Assembly: GCA_009617715.1 (NCBI GenBank)
Contig: VTFK01000334.1
Coordinates: 682,001 to 746,000, forward strand
Source of the DNA: Plectrocnemia conspersa
Lineage: Eukaryota > Arthropoda > Insecta > Trichoptera > Polycentropodidae
Direction: 5' to 3'
Length of the DNA stretch: 64,000 nt
Shown here: one piece after another, positions 47,690 through 58,949 of the stretch
Layout of the letters: every line of letters starts with the position of its first letter
Numbering within the stretch: position 1 is the first letter of the stretch
Notes under the pieces: model-generated
What the model saw: the letters and a program-made list of their open reading frames with translations, nothing else
What the model was told of the DNA's origin: nothing
Databases searched by the model: none
Made by a program: the position numbers and the translations under genes

Positions 47690-48150
47690 TTCTTTTGAAG
47701 CGCACATGTCAAAGTCTGCACGCGTTCAGCGCGTAAAATATTAATAAACTTTAACGACACCCTGTGCGAGCTGTCACACTCTCATCTACCATCCACCGAC
47801 TGACGGGGTTTTCCGATCGTTTGAAATCTTACACAGCGATTAATTATCTCGACTTGACTGTCGTTTAAGAATTCAGATATCGCTTCCACCCTCACTCGGT
47901 TCAACCGCCCACCCACTCCCTTCCCATTGAGACATCTTCGGATTGTTGCCAATATTTTGTCACCCTCCCACTCCTCCGCGAAATTCGTCTTGGTATACAT
48001 ACACCACCCTCTTATAGGAGGAAGGGTTGTGATTTATTGACGTATATTAATGAATCACCAGCACCCTTTGAGCTTTGATATATTTCCGTACTATAAACTT
48101 TGATGGATCGGTCTGCGACTTGAGAATCGATAATGCGCCTCTTTACGCGA
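47690..48150. promoter_or_regulatory. G+C-richer island, candidate regulatory block
   Basis: An island with CCCACC runs and CpGs. The minus-strand 72-codon frame at 47782-48000 has even composition but no family features, splice support or AT-rich third positions. I leave it as non-coding. Confidence 0.35.
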
Positions 48151-49104
48151 ACGATTTATTTTATATCCTTAATTTAAATATACATATTTTTTCATATATT
48201 ACTTGTAAATTGTCAATATAAATATTGATTGCAAATTTACTGTTGCATGGATTCTATAAGAGTTGATTTTAGAAATAATACGGTAATTAAAATTAAATGT
48301 TTCATAAGCTATACTTTGACCACAATTTACAAATTGAATCATTATTTTTAATTATTGTATATTTTTCGTATTATGAATAAAATCAAAGTATTAATTAAAG
48401 TAAGAACTCGGAAGTGTTAAATAGTATAATAGGGAGAAAAGAGAGTCCATCATCCCTAGTAGTATTCGATCATTCGACTTTATTTATTTTTGTATAATTA
48501 GACTTTTTGGTACGCTCTAAAATGTTGCCATTCATCAAGAATGCTCGCTATTTGATCGGTGACGATATTCGGTGTTATTTTTTTTTTTTGTTAAGGTACG
48601 GTCCAGCGGTTTTATGTACACATTTCATTGTGCGAGAACTCTTGATCCGTTATTGTTTCACCTTTCGTTTTGAAAAGATCGAATATAGCTCCAATTCCTG
48701 TCTAATTCAAGAAACACAAATTCGTTACTTTAATAACCTTTTTATGTGTCCTACATAGCAAAAATTCAACGCAATTTATTTAATTTTTGGGACGCTTCGT
48801 GTTCAAAATTTAATAATTTTAAAACTTTATTTTACTTTTTGCTTCTTTTCTCATGTCTTTAATGCTTTTAATATTTTTAATAAAATTGATACATATTTTA
48901 CAAATGTATGTGCTTATTTTGTAAATAAAAACAGATATTCTTTTAGTATATTTTTATTACACTTAGTACATGCAAATGTTTCTTTTCGAAAATTTTTCAA
49001 GAAAAATGCTAAATCAATAATTCTTAATTGATAATAAATTTGCTGATTTTTTTTAAATTTTTGTAGAGCATTCTTAAGAAAAATTTTACCAATATTTTTA
49101 TATA
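48151..49104. other. AT-rich DNA with a weak island
   Basis: AT-rich with a mixed patch at 48430-48750. The frame at 48507-48758 is not supported by any domain. No element is seen. Confidence 0.45.
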
Positions 49105-49395
49105 TTTTACGCTATGAGGGAAATGTTAAATCTGTGCCAGATGTTTAAAAATATCTATGCTTTCCTTGAAGCTTTTAATAGAGGTCGAAAAAATTTTAAT
49201 TGCAAAATAGTTTATGATTTTCTCAACTACTCTAATCAGTCTTATAGTTGCTTAAGTAATCTAACTTTTTTAATAAAACTCAGATAAAAAAACTGCTATG
49301 TGTAGGAATCGGCAGATTGCAAAAATATATGGGGACTTTCTACGGAGTTACGCCATAAAATATGCCTATCGGAAATCTTGGTTTTTCAATAATCA
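49105..49395. repeat. Unclassified dispersed repeat, copy 2
   Basis: Shares GATGTTTAAAAATAT, GAAGCTTTTAATAGAGGTCGA, GGAATCGGCAGATTGC and GTTACGCCAT with 29955-30175. In reverse orientation it also shares GTTGAGAAAATCATAAAC and TTAAAAGCTT with 58480-58625. About 100 bp in the middle is longer here than in copy 1. It has no coding frame shared by the copies. Confidence 0.75.
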
Positions 49396-49919
49396 AAAAA
49401 AGTTTATATTGAAAATTATAAAATACATTAAATTAGTGTTTGGCACATGTGTATTTCACATACGAATATACCTCTTCAATGGTACTAGGGGACATTAAAA
49501 TATAATTCATTGTATTCTCGATGCAGCTTAATAATAAAGCACTTTAAATAGTGGCTCAGGGTGGTAACGACAATCTGTTGATTCTACCCGATTTTCAGCT
49601 GCGAGATATAGAATGCATTAAAAAGTCACGATTACGTCCCATATTCATTACCGTTTCAACCATGATTTCAATGCTCGCGAGTCATCTAACTTTTTAACGA
49701 GCTAAACTATTAAGAATTTTGAGTGTATTTATCTTAAGAATATGTGTGTTAAATTGTGGTTGTATGATTACAGATTAAAATATGAAAATTTTATATATGT
49801 ATGTAACTGTAAAGTCATTATGATAGTATTAAATACATTAAATAGAATACATATCCTTGCCTCCTTGGCAACAATAACATTCAGAACCATCCTTTACAGA
49901 CAGACTTTAGAGTAGTAAA
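49396..49919. other. AT-rich DNA with a weak island
   Basis: AT-rich; a mixed patch lies at 49540-49690. No gene is seen. Confidence 0.45.
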
Positions 49920-50970
49920 CCGCAATATCAATTATGTAGATATGCATGAACCTGATGCATACGTTTGTTTGTTCCGGTCAAAGAAAATCGTTGCAACCCT
50001 TATTGGTCAGAGGATGACATCTCAGCTATGTCATCCCACATCAGTATCAGCTGTCCACCCCACACACCCTACGACAGGACAGTGCGATCCTTGGACCAAC
50101 CCCCGTCTTTCCTTTAAGTCCGACAAGCGGATATATCACCGATTTATGTTGGCAGTCCAAATGGCGAAATATAAATGACTGGCGATTTGGTCACATCAAA
50201 CAAACGTCAAATGGCATATCGGAATTAACGTGTCAAAACTTGGGCGAGGGGCATTGTCCTATGACAACGGTATTGTGCTTCAGAAAAAAAATACATGTAT
50301 ATTATATAAATTCATATTTTGCTCATCTGAAACATAAATATTTATATTTACTTCTTACATAAAATAAAAATAGATTAACACTTTTAAAATTTAATAATTT
50401 AATATTATATTGAAAAAACAATGATTCTATAAATAGCAAATAGAGTTGCGATCGGAACAAATGGCGTAAAATAGTATTTTTTTTCAACACTTATTGGGGT
50501 CATCGGTTGGTAAGGTTATCTGTTTTGCCTTTTTTAACATCCAACCCTCAGGAGCGTATCGGGGGTTGTTTTCGTAGCGTGCCCTCGGTGTTGTCCGTCA
50601 ACAAAGGGCCGCAGGGCCGGCGGAATGACACGTCCTTTGGCCGGCGAACCCATTCATCTCATTCGGGGTATCATTCCATTCAAATGATCCTTCGTCTTGT
50701 CAGCGATAGCGACTGACGTTTCCATTCGGACACCCCCTTCGCAGGACACCCCCGAAGACACCCCCGAAACCACCCTTATGGCGCTGCCCTCTATCTTCAT
50801 TTCTCATTTCTGCATGGATCTCTCTTGTTTAGGATAACGTACAAAATACCTTTTGATTTATCGTTTTGTTCCGCAGGCGACTTTGAAAACTTTGGTCAGG
50901 AAAATAGGAGCGGGGACGGGGGGGGAGGAGTAAAAAGGAAACGATTTCGATCATTGAAATTTTAGCAATG
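49920..50970. promoter_or_regulatory. Cluster of G+C-rich islands
   Basis: Islands at about 49940-50275 and 50440-50945, split by AT-rich DNA. The second is strongly CpG-rich, with ACACCCCC repeats near 50730-50775 and a G run (GGGGACGGGGGGGG) near 50914. The open frames at 49942-50178 and 50507-50716 are featureless. Candidate regulatory DNA. Confidence 0.4.
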
Positions 50971-51950
50971 CAAATTTTAACATCAAACGCAATTCTAATG
51001 AATTTAAAAGTCTAAAATTGTGAATTATCAAAGTGATATCTTGCACACTAATATAATTTATAACAATTTTTAATTAAAATTAAATAATCAAGGGTTAGAA
51101 TTTAAAAAAGCGTATATATGTTTCGGGTTATATTTATAACTAAAACGTTCTGCAAGCAATATATTAAAATTACAAAATACAGAAAAATATTTTCAGGTTT
51201 AATTTGCTTTCAAATTAACTACAAGTTACTGATTTAAAATCATTTTTCCATTATAATTTAAAAATATATTTTTTAAATAAATAAGAAACAATATAAATTA
51301 CGGCAAAACACAAAAAACTTTTACAAATTAAAAATCATAAATCACAATTTATTCATAACTAAAAATTAAAAAGTAATTAAATGATTCACCATTTAAATAT
51401 TATTTTAGCAAGAAAAAACGGCTAATAAATCATTTGGGCATCAAACTATCTTTTTGTCGACATTGAAAAAATATTAGGCTCAATACGTGGTTAGCAAACA
51501 AACTAAATGTTATCAGCAAGTAAACAAATCTTTATGTATACGTTTGCAAAATAAACAAAACAATCAAACAGGGTTATAAAATTGCTCATCAAGAAAATAA
51601 ACTTCATTAGCTATAATACTTATATTTTTGTATATTAAAATCATGGTCAGCTGACCAATTTAATGAGCTTTATTCTATTCCATTAAAGTACGATTTTTTT
51701 AAAAGCAACAATATTCTATATCTATTTTTTTGGAATTTGATTAATTTTTGTTTAGGTTTTGGTTTGAACAGCAAATGTACATTTCACTACTGTCAACAGA
51801 TATAAAGATATTAAAGATAATCATATACGATATGCTAGTTTGTAGCGTTCTCAAATATTTCTCTATTGTCTGGAATCTGAGTAAAGCAATTTATGTTTAA
51901 AAAAAAAAAATCTTAGATATCTCAACATCGTATCCGTTTTCATAGAAACG
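50971..51950. other. AT-rich non-coding DNA
   Basis: AT-rich stretch; nothing recognised. Confidence 0.5.
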
Positions 51951-51954
51951 TTGG

Positions 51955-52203
51955 GATAGAGTTCATCGCATTTAGCGTCGAGTCTACTCAATGAATCACT
52001 TTTTTAAGTTGCTCGGGGGCGGTGTCGACAACCTCTCAAATGCTTTTATAATGTCAAAAGATCGACAAAAGCTGGGTAGGGCCTACGAGCCCATAGGCTT
52101 GGACTTGGTCAACAAACTCGCTATACTCCTGTATAATGGCCATCATGATGCATTGTGTACACCTGTTAAGTCATGATGGTTGATTAAAAAAATAATAATA
52201 AAT
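51955..52203 (+). mobile_element. 3' end of Jockey/CR1-type LINE, internally deleted
   Basis: The frame at 51991 reads MNHFFKLLGGGVDN, matching KHFWKLLKGIVDN of the 36-kb LINE and KHFFKLLKDGVNN of the 47-kb copy. After a deletion it reaches GATGCATTG and CCTGTTAAGTCATGATGG, corresponding to GACGCATTAGG and CCTGTCAGGTCACGATGA in the 36-kb copy's 3' untranslated region. It ends in an A/T simple tail. The 61-codon frame across it is a relic, not a gene. Confidence 0.85.
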
Positions 52204-53639
52204 ATTTTACCGAGCAAAAGTTTTTGACTAATGGGACGATAATAAGTCTGAATGTTATTTTCTTTATCGGATTTTTTATACAGGTAATTTTTTGCTGTTT
52301 TACAGATAGTGAAGAAATATATAAATTATAAGAACGCATTGGATATTTTAAGTTAGTAGTTATTCATTATGCTATTTTCTTAATGGTAAAACATGCTGGT
52401 ATTTAACTAAACAATGATTTTTATGTATATGGTGTTAATGATTGTATTTGTGATTTCAAAAAAAAATGTGAGATCCTTGATCTGAAGGCTGAATTAAAAC
52501 ACGCACATCAATTTAAGAGCGTGCACAATAGTAATACAGTTCTGGGTTACTTGAAATGAAAATAAATATAAAAAAACTTTACAGGCGGGTGTTGCTTGAA
52601 CTAAAAGAAAATTAAAAAATCACCGTTGCGAAGTTTGCTCTACGCTTATTTTATGCATTCTACAATTAGTATATTATTTAGAATATCAGAAAGATGTCTA
52701 TATAATTTTTGGTCAAAAATAAAGCCTCAAAGCACAGTAGAAAATTCAGTAAAATCAACTATTTTTTTAATTCTGAGTACCATTACAATTGCGTCAATGC
52801 AAATCATGGGATAATAGCTTTATAAATTCTTTACAAATATAAAAAGGTGTTGTATTTATTTTATTTACCAGACATATTGTTTTATTCGCAAGTGCCTTAA
52901 AAATTAATAATTTTAAAATTTCACTCTACCGTAATAAATAAATCGTCAAAAATGTATATAATTTTGATTGATAAACCGCAATTATATGTAAAAGAATTTT
53001 GATAATTTTTTCTATAAGGAAAATTTATATCAGTATTAAATAATATTCTTATTATTAAATTTTATTAAAGTACTATGATATGCGACTTATTGTTAAGTGT
53101 TTGCACAATTATTTATATTAATATTATATAATATTGCTTCAACCAATACCATATTTTGATAAAAACGTTTAAATATTGAAACAGTTTTTATTATTATATA
53201 CAGTATTTAAATATAATATACATAATTTTAAGCCTTACATAAAAAAAATTATTACTTTTTGAACCATTAAAAAATCTTGGTATTTGATTACAATTTCATT
53301 TACTTTTATATGTAAAAAATACATACAAAAACAAATTAATTAAAAAAATTGATTGCTTTTCAATGTTTTTTTTATTTAATATATACAAAACAATTGTATA
53401 CACAAATTACATAAAACAAATTAATTGAAAATATTAATGCTTATGAATGCGATATTGGAAAAATAAACGTATTTTTCATTAGCGAGCTTTTATGTTTGAG
53501 TTAAATAATAAGAGTACGCAACTGTAGAGAAGCCACACAATATTTTACTCCCTAATAGGTTCATTAATTAATAATTTACGTTTTAATCGAATAAAATTCA
53601 TGCTGTGTGTATGTGTAAATTATTATTATAATTATTAGG
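52204..53639. other. AT-rich non-coding DNA
   Basis: Long AT-rich stretch with homopolymer runs. The frame at 52626-52814 has no family signature. Confidence 0.55.
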
Positions 53640-54730
53640 GTTAGGTGAATATGTGCTCGTCGGATAAAATGCATCACTCTTACATATTCATGACATGGAA
53701 GTGGACAGAAAGGGGTTTTAAGGAGATAGAAACAAATAGAGGAGCACGTCGCGTGTCGTTAGGGTAAGACCGGTGTCATTGACAAATCGCTTTCATCCCA
53801 TCCCATCCGACAAGACAATAAATAACCTTTTATTAAGGAATATATCTGCTTATTCCAGTGTACGGACACACTTGCCAATGCCGCAAGCCTTTCGCATTAT
53901 AACGTCTATGTGCGCATTGGATAACTGGATAAGATCTGTATTATGATGTTTGTACATACATACTTACATTAAACCTTCAACATATGTACAATGTTCATTA
54001 AGAAAATAGTTTTCGTGTGAAAGTCCAGTATGATTGATTAAAATAATATATTAAAACTGTCATGAGTCTTTAATTTGTTATATACATAAATGTATTGAAA
54101 CGATATTAAAATTGGCACCATAGTATTAAGGATAAAAATATATAAATTCTATTCTAATATAATTTCAATTGTTATATAAAGGTTTTCTTAGATTTTCCCT
54201 ATCTCACAGATAAATAATTAAAATAAATTGATTAAACTTAAATAATCTGTGAGAAACATCGGATCAAATTATAAGCCCAGCACTCTACTGATACCATATT
54301 GTGAATACATTATGACAATACCTGTATATTATTATATATATATATATGTATGTATGTACTATACATGCATATGTAATTAGGAAGCGGTTAATAGATTCGG
54401 CATTGAGCGCTCTCCCGCCGAAGACTCGTCCTATCAGGCGGGTGGAAGTCAGATCAAGTGATTTAGGGCCAAGGGCTGGCCTATTAATCAGTTCGCCCGC
54501 GCCAGGAAGCAATCCTCTGTTAAACGGGTTAAATGAAGGATTAATAATTTAAGCGTCACCCTCTGCGGCGGAGGGCGCACTCTTCGACACTCCCCGTCGA
54601 ACTTTGCAAAGTTCCGGCTTAAGTCCGCTTTGAGATTCGACTCGTCTCCCCTTGAATACACGCCAATCGATCGCTTTGATCTTGATAGATTTGTGTGAAT
54701 AATTCAGTCCAATTAACGCAATAGAGTCAA
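53640..54730. promoter_or_regulatory. Two G+C-richer islands
   Basis: Islands at about 53640-53950 and 54370-54730. The second is one of the most G+C-rich parts of the window (GCGCTCTCCCGCCG, GGCGGAGGGCGC). Between them is a 10-bp inverted repeat TCTCACAGAT/ATCTGTGAGA (54202-54211 and 54245-54254). Open frames on both strands at 54285-54552 overlap and have no domains. Candidate regulatory DNA. Confidence 0.35.
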
Positions 54731-55031
54731 AGGAGAAAGAATGATTTATGGATTTAATTTTTCATGCACCAGTATTGGTAAAAATATAAAATCGATATCC
54801 AAATTTAAAAAGAAATGTTCTGATTTGTTTGTTAAAATACAACAATCGATTTTTGGAGGTATAGTGTAAAATTAAATCTTGTAGAAATAAATGATTTTTT
54901 TTGGTAAAAAAATATAAAACAACTATATTTAAAAAATTATATATGTATTAAATGTTATTATAAATCTTAAGTTAAAACAAGATTTGTTCTAAATCTTGAA
55001 AGACATAAAAGTAAAAGAACATTATGTAAAT
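54731..55031. other. AT-rich spacer
   Basis: AT-rich. It carries one TAAAATACAACAAT word near 54833. Confidence 0.45.
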
Positions 55032-55513
55032 TACAGTGAAATCTCATTGTAACGAATACCTAAATAACGAAATTCCTAGTATAACGAATCTTCAATTTGT
55101 CCCCGAAAGACTTTCATACATCATTTTTTCATGAAGACTGATCTTTGTATAACGAAATATTTTGATCCGAATTTAAGAATGACGTTACAACTTTCCACAA
55201 TATTTCTCTGAATTCAGTTCATCCTTGACTTGGCGTGTGCCGTATGTGTTCATAAGCAATATTCAAGGTGTTTCGTCGCCCCTTACTGTTTTTATAAAAC
55301 ATATTTTTAACAAATTTTATTGTGTTCATTACACTATCCTTAAAAATGGTCAAAAAACAATCTGTCAATCTTGTAAAATGTTATTTTGATGCTGTATATA
55401 ATAATTAAAAATTAAATAAAAATTCCTTCCTTACATTCAATACAACAAATTTTCAGTATAACGAATTTTTTCTTTTGGTCCTGCGAGCTTCGCTATACTG
55501 AGATTTCACTGTA
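55032..55513. mobile_element. pogo/Tigger-type MITE
   Basis: The element is 55034-55511 (478 bp), flanked by TA on both sides. The inverted ends share CAGTGAAATCTCA and then diverge. TATAACGAA-type words recur inside both ends (near 55080, 55148 and 55457), a hallmark of pogo/Tigger terminal regions. No transposase domain is left; a short frame from an ATG near 55346 stops after about 20 codons. A 20-base T run begins at 55517, just outside. Confidence 0.85.
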
Positions 55514-55854
55514 CTGTTTTTTTTTTTTTTTTTTTTATTATTAATAATATTTTGCGAACATAAATGTAGCTCAACAGTTATTGTAATTGTTATCAACATT
55601 ATTATAAAGAATATATTACTTATAGAAATATTTATTAATATTAAATATTATTAAATGCTTATATAGTTACTGTTAAGGTTATGAATTGTTAATAAAGGTT
55701 TAATTAAACAGAAATAATTATTTCATTGTTACTATTATTTTATTATTAAAGATCGTTTCATTAGGTTTACTTGAATAAAATGTATATAATTTACTTTTAA
55801 AATATCAAAGTCGCTTTAATTAAGACAATATATATTTTATTTTTATTTTTTTGT
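55514..55854. other. AT-rich spacer with T20 run
   Basis: Starts with a 20-base T run (55517-55536), followed by AT-rich DNA without features. Confidence 0.5.
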
Positions 55855-56070
55855 AGCAAATCAAAAAAAATTGTAAGCTGTCTACAATCGCTCAAATATC
55901 TCGAGAATTAAATTGTTAAATCATCCGAGCAACTGTGGTACGATAATTTTTTTAACAATGGCTCATGACAAACCTTGTCGAACGCCTTTAAAAAATCCGT
56001 ATCACCGTTTTGGTAAAAGACAAAATATTCATAACAGTGGAACAAGCGAGACGAAACCCATGCTGTTAGT
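55855..56070 (-). mobile_element. Antisense LINE reverse-transcriptase fragment
   Basis: On the minus strand from 56065: QHGFRLACSTVMNILSFTK, then, after a frameshift, DTDFLKAFDKVCHEPLLKKL and SRYLSDCRQ. These are the palm-side motifs preceding GVPQGS in Jockey/CR1-type RT, where the family has QHGFR, DFxKAFDxVxH and LLxKL. The 36-kb LINE has QQHGFR and VIYTDF at the same place, so both may be one family. The rest is absent. Confidence 0.8.
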
Positions 56071-56449
56071 CCAACAAAACTAAAAGAAAAAAAAATATTA
56101 TAAAGTAATACTAAATAAATAACTTTATAATAAAAAGACCTACATCAACATAATGTGGTTCTGCTGAAAAGTATATTTTACTAGAACTAAACTGAATAGC
56201 TTCTGTATTTTATTAATTAAGATACCTTGCACCACATAAGCAACTGCAATTACTTGAAGTGAACAGATACAAAGGTGAACAATACATATATAAAAATATA
56301 TTGAAATTACTAGTTGTAGCAATATCATATTCCATTGTAAAAAAAATACAACGTACTGCTTACTTAATTTTCCTAGTATCACGATATAATTAATTTTCAC
56401 GTATTGTTTATACTAAAACAAAAAATCAATGAGCAGATTTTATACCATC
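56071..56449. other. AT-rich spacer
   Basis: AT-rich; the minus-strand frame at 56140-56400 is hydrophobic but has no family match and no supporting signals. Confidence 0.4.
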
Positions 56450-57830
56450 ACCAATACCACAACAACCTCTCGTTCGGGCAAGCGGCGTCTCTGTGGTGAA
56501 AATACACGCTAACGTGCCGATATAATCTATGGAACTCTTTGCTTGTACCGAATTATCGTTTTATTATGCAAAGCTTATGAGAAAAATATTAATTTTTCCT
56601 CACTAACGACCCGGCCGCCCGTCGTTACTGCAGCTCGTTCCTTAATAATGATTCGTTATACTTTAGAGTTAATGGCGTATCGCGTATAGATTCACTTTGA
56701 TATCTTTCGAAAGGCGAGCGAGGGAGAGCTATAGAGTGAAAAAAAATGCGCTGAAATAAATTTCATAAGCTGCAGCGCCGTGAAATATGGCTGAAAATAT
56801 TAAATATACCTTCTTCTATGTGTGGGTGTGTGCAAATGTATACGCGGAAAGCTTTGGCAAGCTTTTTATTAGGAAATCCCTTTCAAGACTCGATTAGTAC
56901 GCGAAGCGTTTGACTGTAATTAATTGGTGTTAGTAATTAAATATCATATGTAAATTATTTCTATTAATCGCCTCAATAAACTATAAATCATTTGAGCTTT
57001 AAATATACACGTTTATATCATGTTATATACATAGATTAATACAGAAGAGACTGAAATATCTTATTAAATACTGTTATATTTATTTAAATGCTTCGTGTTA
57101 CTTGATTTATATTATATGTTAAATTTGATGGTTAAGTTGTGTTTATATTAAACAATGTTATTTTATTTTTTTAATGTTCAGCAAAATAAGTTGTTTGTTA
57201 ACACTTGTTTTGCAACAGCAAATCTACGTAATATATATTGACTTCTCTATAGGTAAGAAAGCCTTTGGTTTTGTGAGAAAAACAAGCTTTTGATATAGTA
57301 AAGTATAAAAAAATATTTTTACTTATAAACATATTTTCTAGTTATTTGAATTAAAAATAGCAGTATAAAATAAAATTATGCGCATAAGTCAATCAATAAG
57401 TCCAAGCTTCAATAAAAATAAATATATTAAAAATATTAGCAGATAATATGATACGTAATGAGATATCTAATATGCGATGAATTGAAATAAATTAAGGCTC
57501 TTTGGCGAAAGTAGGCGGAGAAAGAAAGCTCGAGAGATGCGATCTCCTCCTCATCGGGGCGATCTTACCCTCGCCGGCGCACTAATGAAAATGTGAAAAT
57601 GATACGACAGTGTTAAAAAAAATTGAAGCAGGTCTAATTCGTTTTCGAATTCGGAATAAATGAATTCGAAATGGCCCGGAAAATGATATCTTGAGATGGC
57701 ATGAATATTAATAGGCGCCATTTCCGCTCTCGCACTTTCCGCCGGCCGCCCACCGTTTTCTACCAGTACAAATTGATATTTTATTCGATTAAATGGCGAT
57801 TCGTTTACACTTTTGCACACAAAAACATAG
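56450..57830. promoter_or_regulatory. Two G+C-richer islands around an AT-rich gap
   Basis: Islands at about 56450-56940 and 57480-57800. The second includes TTCGTTTTCGAATTCGGAATAA with nested GAATTC palindromes and GGCGCCATTTCCGC. Open frames at 57551-57901 are chance. Candidate regulatory DNA; the gap holds nothing recognisable. Confidence 0.35.
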
Positions 57831-57974
57831 ATATGTCTTACCTAAAAAATATGTTTTTTACTTATTTAATTAAAAAATTATCTTTAATATATTATCAATG
57901 AGATAATTATATTACTTTAAAACAGATTACATATTGTAAGATTCATTAAAAGATTAAAAAATATTTATTATTTT

Positions 57975-58040
57975 TTTATAAGTCTTACTAAAGTTCTTTG
58001 CATTATTAATAATGCAAAGAACTTTAGTAAGACTTATAAA
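57975..58040. repeat. Perfect 66-bp palindrome
   Basis: The arms 57975-58007 and 58008-58040 are exact reverse complements with no spacer. The left arm starts TTTATAAGTCTTACTAAAG. Perfect symmetry of 33 bp means either very recent origin (template switching) or active maintenance. It is unlike the other AT-rich hairpins in having mixed composition (AAAGTTCTTTGC in the arm). It could extrude as a cruciform. Confidence 0.95.
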
Positions 58041-58047
58041 CAAAAAT

Positions 58048-58087
58048 TTACAAAATATGAAACATTGTAATGTTTCATATTTTGTAA
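58048..58087. repeat. 40-bp near-perfect palindrome
   Basis: The arms 58048-58066 and 58069-58087 are exact reverse complements; only the central GT breaks the symmetry. The left arm is TTACAAAATATGAAACATT. It starts 7 bp after the end of the 66-bp palindrome but is unrelated in sequence, so two independent foldbacks lie side by side. Confidence 0.95.
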
Positions 58088-58369
58088 GATTTTTTAAATT
58101 AGCAAAAGTTTATCTAAGCAATTATTTGTTCAAAAAATTGTATAATACTAACTAAGTCAAAGACCAGACATTCGGTATTTAATGATTTTTAAAACCTGTA
58201 AAAAATACTCTGCAATCATATTTCTTTCATTTTTGAAAAACAATTTGCTCCAAAATTATTATTTTTTAAAAACAAAGATCAGCCTTTATACTTAAACGTT
58301 ATATATAGAGTATTCTTGAATCTATCTCCAAATACACCAATTAAAAATGTTTATTTTATATTGAGAGAT

Positions 58370-58480
58370 AAGGGCGTGCGTTAAATTGGTTCCGCAAGCC
58401 CACTTCTTCTCACTCACTTTCGTCACTTAGCACGCAAGCGAGCGAAAAGGAATGTATCTCATCGTATGCGTTTGTTAATA
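58370..58480. other. Short G+C-richer block
   Basis: A mixed-composition block with CACTTTCGTCACTTAGC and GCAAGCGAGCG words, directly before repeat copy 3. It may belong to that repeat. Confidence 0.3.
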
Positions 58481-58625
58481 ATGTAGTATTTAGGTTACCA
58501 AATCAAAGATAAGGGCAATCAGTTTAGCTGAGAAAATCGTAAACAATATGTTGCCATACAAATACTTCAATTAAAAGCTTTCATAAGCATGCATATTTTG
58601 AAACATCTGGCACTGATCCACCTCT
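58480..58625. repeat. Unclassified dispersed repeat, copy 3 (inverted)
   Basis: Shares GCTGAGAAAATCGTAAAC, ATTAAAAGCTTTCATAAGCA and TTTTGAAACATCTGGCAC with the reverse complements of 29955-30175 and 49105-49395. Similarity ends near 58622. It contains only part of the unit. Confidence 0.65.
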
Positions 58626-58949
58626 TTTTATTCAGTGGTATAAAAAATGCAGTGGTATTAAAATATTTAAAAATATTTTCATATATTTTTAATAAAAAAA
58701 AATTTTTTTTCTAGACATGACAATTTTTTATTCATTTTTTTCTCTCAAGAAGAAACAATACTTACTTTTAACCATATACAAAACATTTAAGCAGGACTAA
58801 GCTATGCTACGCGCAATACTAAATCTTTTGCAAATAACATTTATTTAATAAATTATAGTATTTTGAAGAATAATACATTACTAACCAAAAACAATACACA
58901 CTAAATTTACTCTGGCATTTTTTCAATAAACGTATATAATTATATTTTA
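58626..58949. other. AT-rich spacer
   Basis: AT-rich; nothing recognised. Confidence 0.5.

Noticed and set aside
47782..48000. 72-codon minus-strand open frame with even composition
   Set aside because: No homology I recognise and no splice support; it lies wholly inside a G+C-rich island.
57975..58087. pre-miRNA interpretation of the palindromes
   Set aside because: Perfect spacer-less arms without a loop are not typical of miRNA precursors, and no known miRNA seed was recognised.
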